Below, one piece after another: positions 60,817 to 64,000 of a DNA stretch of 64,000 nucleotides. The stretch's first letter is position 1, and each line of letters opens with the position of its first letter. The stretch covers positions 62,001 to 126,000 of the forward strand of contig NZ_CANLSZ010000004.1 in assembly GCF_947493765.1 (NCBI RefSeq). Reading direction: 5' to 3'. The DNA comes from an uncultured Arthrobacter sp. (GTDB lineage Bacteria; Actinomycetota; Actinomycetes; Actinomycetales; Micrococcaceae). A model generated the notes under the pieces. The model made no database searches and was not told the DNA's origin. It saw only the letters and a program-made list of their open reading frames with translations. The translations under genes and the position numbers were made by a program.

Positions 60817-61683
60817 TCAGATCAGTCCCGGGACGAGGGTGGCGGACAGCAGGTACGCTGTCGGCGCGGCGAAGACGATCGAGTCGAGCCTGTCCATGAC
60901 CCCGCCGTGGCCGGGCAGGATGTTGCTCATGTCCTTGACGCCGAGCTCGCGCTTGATCATCGACTCGGCGAGATCGCCCGCGGTCGCGGCCGCCACGACG
61001 GCGACGGCCAGGGCGAAGCCGAGCCAGACGGGCTGCCCGAGCAGGAACACCGAGCAGAGCCCGCCGACCACGAGCGCCCCGCCGATCGATCCGCCGAAGC
61101 CCTCCCACGACTTCTTGGGACTGATCTTCGGAGCCATGGCGTGCTTGCCGAAGGACGCTCCGATCAGATAGCCGAACGTGTCATTCGCGACCACCAGCAG
61201 CAGCAGGGTGGCGATCACCAGGAAACCGCCGTCCGCGCGCATGAGGACCATGGCGAAGCTGAGCATGAAGGGCACCCACAGGAGGGCGAACGTCCCGGCG
61301 ACGATGCCCTGGGCGCTCCCCGGAGCCGGGTCGAGGCACCGCCACAGGAACAGTCCGAGCAGCGCTCCCACCGTGGCCGCGGCGAGTCCCTCACCCCCGC
61401 CGGCGTAGGCCGCGAAGGGCATGGCCAGCGATCCCGCCATCGCGGGGACGAGCGGTATCCGGATGTGCCGGATCGCCAGGGCGCGGCGGAGCTCCCAGAC
61501 ACCGACCACCCCGAACAGGGCCACGATGCCCACGAAGACGAGTGGGAAGAACAGCAGGCCCACCAGGACCGGCAGCAGGAGCGCCACGCCGACGCCGGTG
61601 GCCGCGGGGAGATTGCGTCCCGCGCGCGACGTGCGCCCCGTGTCCCTCGTGAGCCTGCGACGGGGCGGATCGAGAGCAGGCAT
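60817..61683 (-). CDS. cdsA: Phosphatidate cytidylyltransferase
   Basis: Makes CDP-diacylglycerol for phospholipid synthesis. 288-residue polytopic membrane protein with the catalytic region APKISPKKSWEGFGGSIGG, and the family signature DLAESMIKRELGVKDMSNIL leading to PGHGGVMDRLDSI. The ATG overlaps the frr stop by one base (TGATG), the conserved pyrH-frr-cdsA order. Confidence 0.95.
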   Translation of the reverse strand: MPALDPPRRRLTRDTGRTSRAGRNLPAATGVGVALLLPVLVGLLFFPLVFVGIVALFGVVGVWELRRALAIRHIRIPLVPAMAGSLAMPFAAYAGGGEGLAAATVGALLGLFLWRCLDPAPGSAQGIVAGTFALLWVPFMLSFAMVLMRADGGFLVIATLLLLVVANDTFGYLIGASFGKHAMAPKISPKKSWEGFGGSIGGALVVGGLCSVFLLGQPVWLGFALAVAVVAAATAGDLAESMIKRELGVKDMSNILPGHGGVMDRLDSIVFAAPTAYLLSATLVPGLI

Positions 61684-62240
61684 CAGACCTCGAGCAGCTC
61701 GGTTTCCTTGCGCTTGAGCAGCTCGTCGACCAGATCCACGCGCGACTTGGTCAGGGCGTCGAGTTCCTTCTCGGCACGCGAGCCCTCGTCCTCGCCCGTG
61801 TCGCCGTCCTTGACCGCGCGGTCGATGCCGTCCTTCGCCTTACGGCGGATGTTGCGGATGGAGATCTTGGCGTCCTCGGCCTTCGTCTTCACCAGCTTCA
61901 CGTACTCCTTGCGGCGCTCCTGCGTCAGCTCGGGCAGGACCACCCGGATCACATTGCCGTCGTTGGACGGGTTGGCGCCGAGATCGGACTCGCGCAGCGC
62001 CTTCTCGATGTCGTTCATGGCCCCGCGGTCGAAGGGCGTGATGAGCAGGGTCCGCGCCTCCGGGTTCTGGAAGGAGGCCAGCTGCTGCAGCGGGGTCGGC
62101 GCCCCGTAGTACATCACCACGACCTTGGAGAACATGGACGCGTTCGCCCGCCCCGTCCGGACGGTCGCGAAGTCGTCCTTCGCCACCTCCACGGCCTTAT
62201 CCATCTTGTCGGTGGCTTCCAGCAGGGTCTCTTCGATCAC
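61683..62240 (-). CDS. frr: Ribosome recycling factor
   Basis: Splits post-termination ribosomes with EF-G. 185 residues: VIEETLLEATDKMDKAVEVA, RTGRANASMFSKVVVMYYG, PLQQLASFQNPEARTLLITP, and the C-terminal RKAKDGIDRAVKDG. GTG 62240 has GGAGA upstream; a longer start at 62291 is not family sequence. Confidence 0.96.
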   Translation of the reverse strand: MIEETLLEATDKMDKAVEVAKDDFATVRTGRANASMFSKVVVMYYGAPTPLQQLASFQNPEARTLLITPFDRGAMNDIEKALRESDLGANPSNDGNVIRVVLPELTQERRKEYVKLVKTKAEDAKISIRNIRRKAKDGIDRAVKDGDTGEDEGSRAEKELDALTKSRVDLVDELLKRKETELLEV

Positions 62241-62290
62241 AATGTCTCCTTGGTACGCGCTCGGTCGCCGGGCGACCTCTCCAGTGCACA

Positions 62291-62296
62291 ATCCTA
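62291..62296 (-). promoter_or_regulatory. Possible -10 box upstream of frr
   Basis: TAGGAT on the minus strand, about 50 nt before the frr GTG and within the 114-nt gap after pyrH. The -35 region is not recognisable. Confidence 0.3.
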
Positions 62297-62354
62297 GTTC
62301 ACGGGCCCCTGCCCCCGGCCGTGTCCGGCCAAAGCCCCGGGGCCCCGGACCCGG

Positions 62355-63095
62355 CTACCGCGTGATCACGGTGCCGAGCTTCTCCCCGCGGATAGCGCGG
62401 GAGACATTACCGTCGCCCTCCATCCCGAACACCACCATGGTGAGATCGTTGTCCTTGCACATGGTCATGGCGGTCTGGTCCATGACGCGGATGTCGCGCC
62501 GCAGCGCGTCGTCGTAGGACAGCGTGTCCAGCTTCTCGGCCGTCGGATCCCGGTGCGGGTCCGCCGTGTACACACCGTCCACACCGCTCTTGGCCATCAG
62601 CACCTCGTCGGCGTGCACCTCGAGCGCGCGCTGGGCCGCCACGGTGTCCGTGGAGAAGTACGGCAGGCCCGCGCCGGCGCCGAAGATCACCACGCGGCCC
62701 TTCTCGAGGTGGCGGATGGCCCGCCGGGGGATGTACGCCTCGGCCACCTGCCCCATCGTGATGGCGCTCTGCACGCGGGTCTCCACGCCGGCCTGCTCGA
62801 GGAAGTCCTGCAGTGCCAGGCAGTTCATCACCGTCCCGAGCATGCCCATGTAGTCGGCCCTGGACCGGTCCATGCCGCTCTGGGAGAGTTCGGCGCCCCG
62901 GAAGAAGTTGCCGCCCCCCACCACGATCGCCACCTCGACGTCGTCGACCGTCGCCGCGATCTGTCCGGCGACCGCCCGGACGGTCTCCGGATCGACGCCC
63001 AGCTTGCCGCCGCCGAAGACTTCTCCGGAGAGCTTGAGCAGAACGCGCCGCCTGCTGCCGGGAGCACCTGTCGGAGCCGTGGTTGAACTGTCCAT
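62355..63095 (-). CDS. pyrH: UMP kinase
   Basis: Hexameric bacterial uridylate kinase. 246 residues: [60 protein letters not shown], and [11 protein letters not shown]-like [23 protein letters not shown] 63095 ([10 protein letters not shown]) has GGGAGG 7 nt upstream; an ORF extension to 63125 lacks support. It lies between tsf and frr. Confidence 0.96.
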   Translation of the reverse strand: MDSSTTAPTGAPGSRRRVLLKLSGEVFGGGKLGVDPETVRAVAGQIAATVDDVEVAIVVGGGNFFRGAELSQSGMDRSRADYMGMLGTVMNCLALQDFLEQAGVETRVQSAITMGQVAEAYIPRRAIRHLEKGRVVIFGAGAGLPYFSTDTVAAQRALEVHADEVLMAKSGVDGVYTADPHRDPTAEKLDTLSYDDALRRDIRVMDQTAMTMCKDNDLTMVVFGMEGDGNVSRAIRGEKLGTVITR

Positions 63096-63202
63096 GAAGT
63101 GCCTCCCGGGCATAGTGCTGTTCACCGTTCCTCGTGGGACGGCGGAGGGGGTTCGGGTGCCGGACCCGTTACAGGATACGGCGTGCCGCGCGGGCGCACA
63201 GA

Positions 63203-63233
63203 AAGGGCGGCCACCCTGTCGGCGGCCGCCCTT
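63203..63233 (-). terminator. Intrinsic terminator after tsf
   Basis: Perfect 10-bp arms AAGGGCGGCC / GGCCGCCCTT with an 11-nt loop, starting 25 nt past the tsf stop and followed on the minus strand by TCTGTGCG. Together with the T-rich end of the stem (CCCTTTCTGT) it is a reasonable terminator between tsf and pyrH. Confidence 0.7.
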
Positions 63234-63257
63234 CCCCGTACACCTGTGGATCCGGTC

Positions 63258-64000
63258 TCAGGCTCCGACGCGGAACCGTGCGAAGGCGGTGGCCTTCGCG
63301 TCGGCCTCGGAGAGGACCGTGGCGACGGACTTCTTGGCGTCCTTGGCGAACGCCTGGTCGAGCAGCACGCCCTCCTTGAAGAAGCCGGTGAGGCGCCCCT
63401 CCACGATCTTGGTCAGGGCCTGCTCGGGCTTGCCCTCGGCGCGAGCCGTCTCGTCCGCGATGCGGCGTTCGGACTCGACGAGCTCCGCGGGGACGTCCTC
63501 GCGGGTCAGGTACGTGGGTGAGTAGGCCGCGATGTGCACGGCGACGTCGTGCGTCGTCTGGGCGGCGGCGTCCCCGGAGCCTTCGACGGCGAGGAGAACG
63601 CCGACCTGGGCGGGCAGGTCCTTGGACGTCTTGTGCAGGTAGGCGTCCACGAGCTGGCCCTCCACGCGGGCGATCCGGCGGATGTCCACCTTCTCGCCGA
63701 GCAGCGCGCCGGCCTCGATGACGTGCTCGGAGACAGGCTTGCCGTCGAGCTCGAAGGACAGGAGCGACTCCACGTCGGTCGCTTCGGAGCGGATCGCCGC
63801 ATCGAGGACCTTGTTCGAGAAATCGATGAAGGGTCCGGCCTTGGCGACGAAGTCGGTCTCGCAGTTGACCTCGACCATGACGCCCACGCCGCCGTCCACC
63901 CGAGCGGCGACGAGGCCCTCGGCGGTCGAGCGGCCCTCGCGCTTCGTGGCGCCCTTGAGTCCCTTGATCCGGATCAGTTCCAGGGCCTTGTCGGCATCGC
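63258..64000 (-). CDS. tsf: Elongation factor Ts (partial, N-terminus beyond window)
   Basis: Nucleotide-exchange factor for EF-Tu. The reading frame is open from the window edge through ALELIRIKGLKGATKREGR, the signature VMVEVNCETDFVAK, EATDVESLLSFELDGKPVSE, HVIEAGALLGEKVDIRRIAR, HIAAYSPTYLTREDVPAE, and the end AFARFRVGA. About 247 codons are present; roughly 30 N-terminal residues lie beyond the edge. Confidence 0.96.
   Translation of the reverse strand, partial: DADKALELIRIKGLKGATKREGRSTAEGLVAARVDGGVGVMVEVNCETDFVAKAGPFIDFSNKVLDAAIRSEATDVESLLSFELDGKPVSEHVIEAGALLGEKVDIRRIARVEGQLVDAYLHKTSKDLPAQVGVLLAVEGSGDAAAQTTHDVAVHIAAYSPTYLTREDVPAELVESERRIADETARAEGKPEQALTKIVEGRLTGFFKEGVLLDQAFAKDAKKSVATVLSEADAKATAFARFRVGA

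Noticed and set aside
58726-62109. Plus-strand open frame of 1127 codons across the symporter, DivIVA, cdsA and frr genes
   Set aside because: Crosses several clear genes on both strands; the sequence is Arg/Pro/Gly-rich shadow translation.

Overview
The window is a high-GC, densely packed actinobacterial chromosome segment, most likely from the Micrococcaceae (Arthrobacter and relatives). Supporting this are a mycothiol-dependent-type isomerase, a DUF222/HNH protein, a DUF4439 protein, an IF-2 with a very long Pro/Ala/Gly-rich N-terminus, many GTGA/ATGA gene overlaps, and a core order (tsf-pyrH-frr-cdsA ... dxr-rip-ispG-GNAT-proS ... rimP-nusA-ylxR-infB-rbfA-truB ... ribF-rpsO-pnp-M16 ... 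dapB-dapA-rnj) typical of the group. Almost all core genes read on the minus strand. No rRNA, tRNA, CRISPR array, insertion sequence or prophage was recognised. No clearly gene-free stretch exceeds 300 bases.

Layout from left to right. 1-4.8 kb: RNase J (cut by the window edge), lysine-pathway dapA and dapB, and two membrane proteins. 4.8-10.6 kb: a molybdenum-cofactor island (moaE, mogA, moaC, moeA, a membrane-anchored sulfite-oxidase-like molybdoenzyme, and divergent moaA-moaD), followed by a displaced ylxP/DUF503 gene ending in a 15-bp minisatellite and a mycothiol-type isomerase. 11.8-33 kb: the translation and RNA block (M16 peptidase, pnp, rpsO, ribF, truB, rbfA, infB, ylxR, nusA, rimP, proS) with ispG at its end. 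An aminotransferase, a DUF4439 protein and a TSUP exporter are interspersed. 32.8-37 kb: a YciI-like protein, a two-gene SatD/membrane-protein pair with its own palindromic operator, the site-2 protease and dxr.

37-60 kb is accessory or metabolic DNA between dxr and cdsA. It holds a DUF222/HNH protein, unknown genes, and a complete-looking leucine catabolic operon read rightmost gene first: mccB, mccA, acyl-CoA dehydrogenase, scoA, scoB, MaoC hydratase, CitE-like lyase, GNAT. A divergent TetR gene and a perfect 7-bp-arm palindrome sit at its head. Next come the branched-chain 2-oxoacid dehydrogenase genes bkdA-bkdB-bkdC with a divergent Lrp/AsnC regulator, and two sodium:solute (acetate/pyruvate-type) symporter operons around a LytS/LytTR two-component system. 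Together these genes would turn branched-chain amino acids into acyl-CoAs, then acetoacetate and acetyl-CoA, and import small carboxylates. Perfect or near-perfect CRP/GlxR-type sites lie in front of bkdA and of the DUF485-symporter operon, suggesting shared cAMP control. 60-64 kb: a DivIVA-motif protein, then cdsA, frr, pyrH and tsf (cut by the window edge).

Recurring sequence signals are leaderless promoters (TANNNT-like -10 boxes 6-8 nt before the start codon) and short in-frame tandem repeats, most often of exactly 15 bp, near gene ends.
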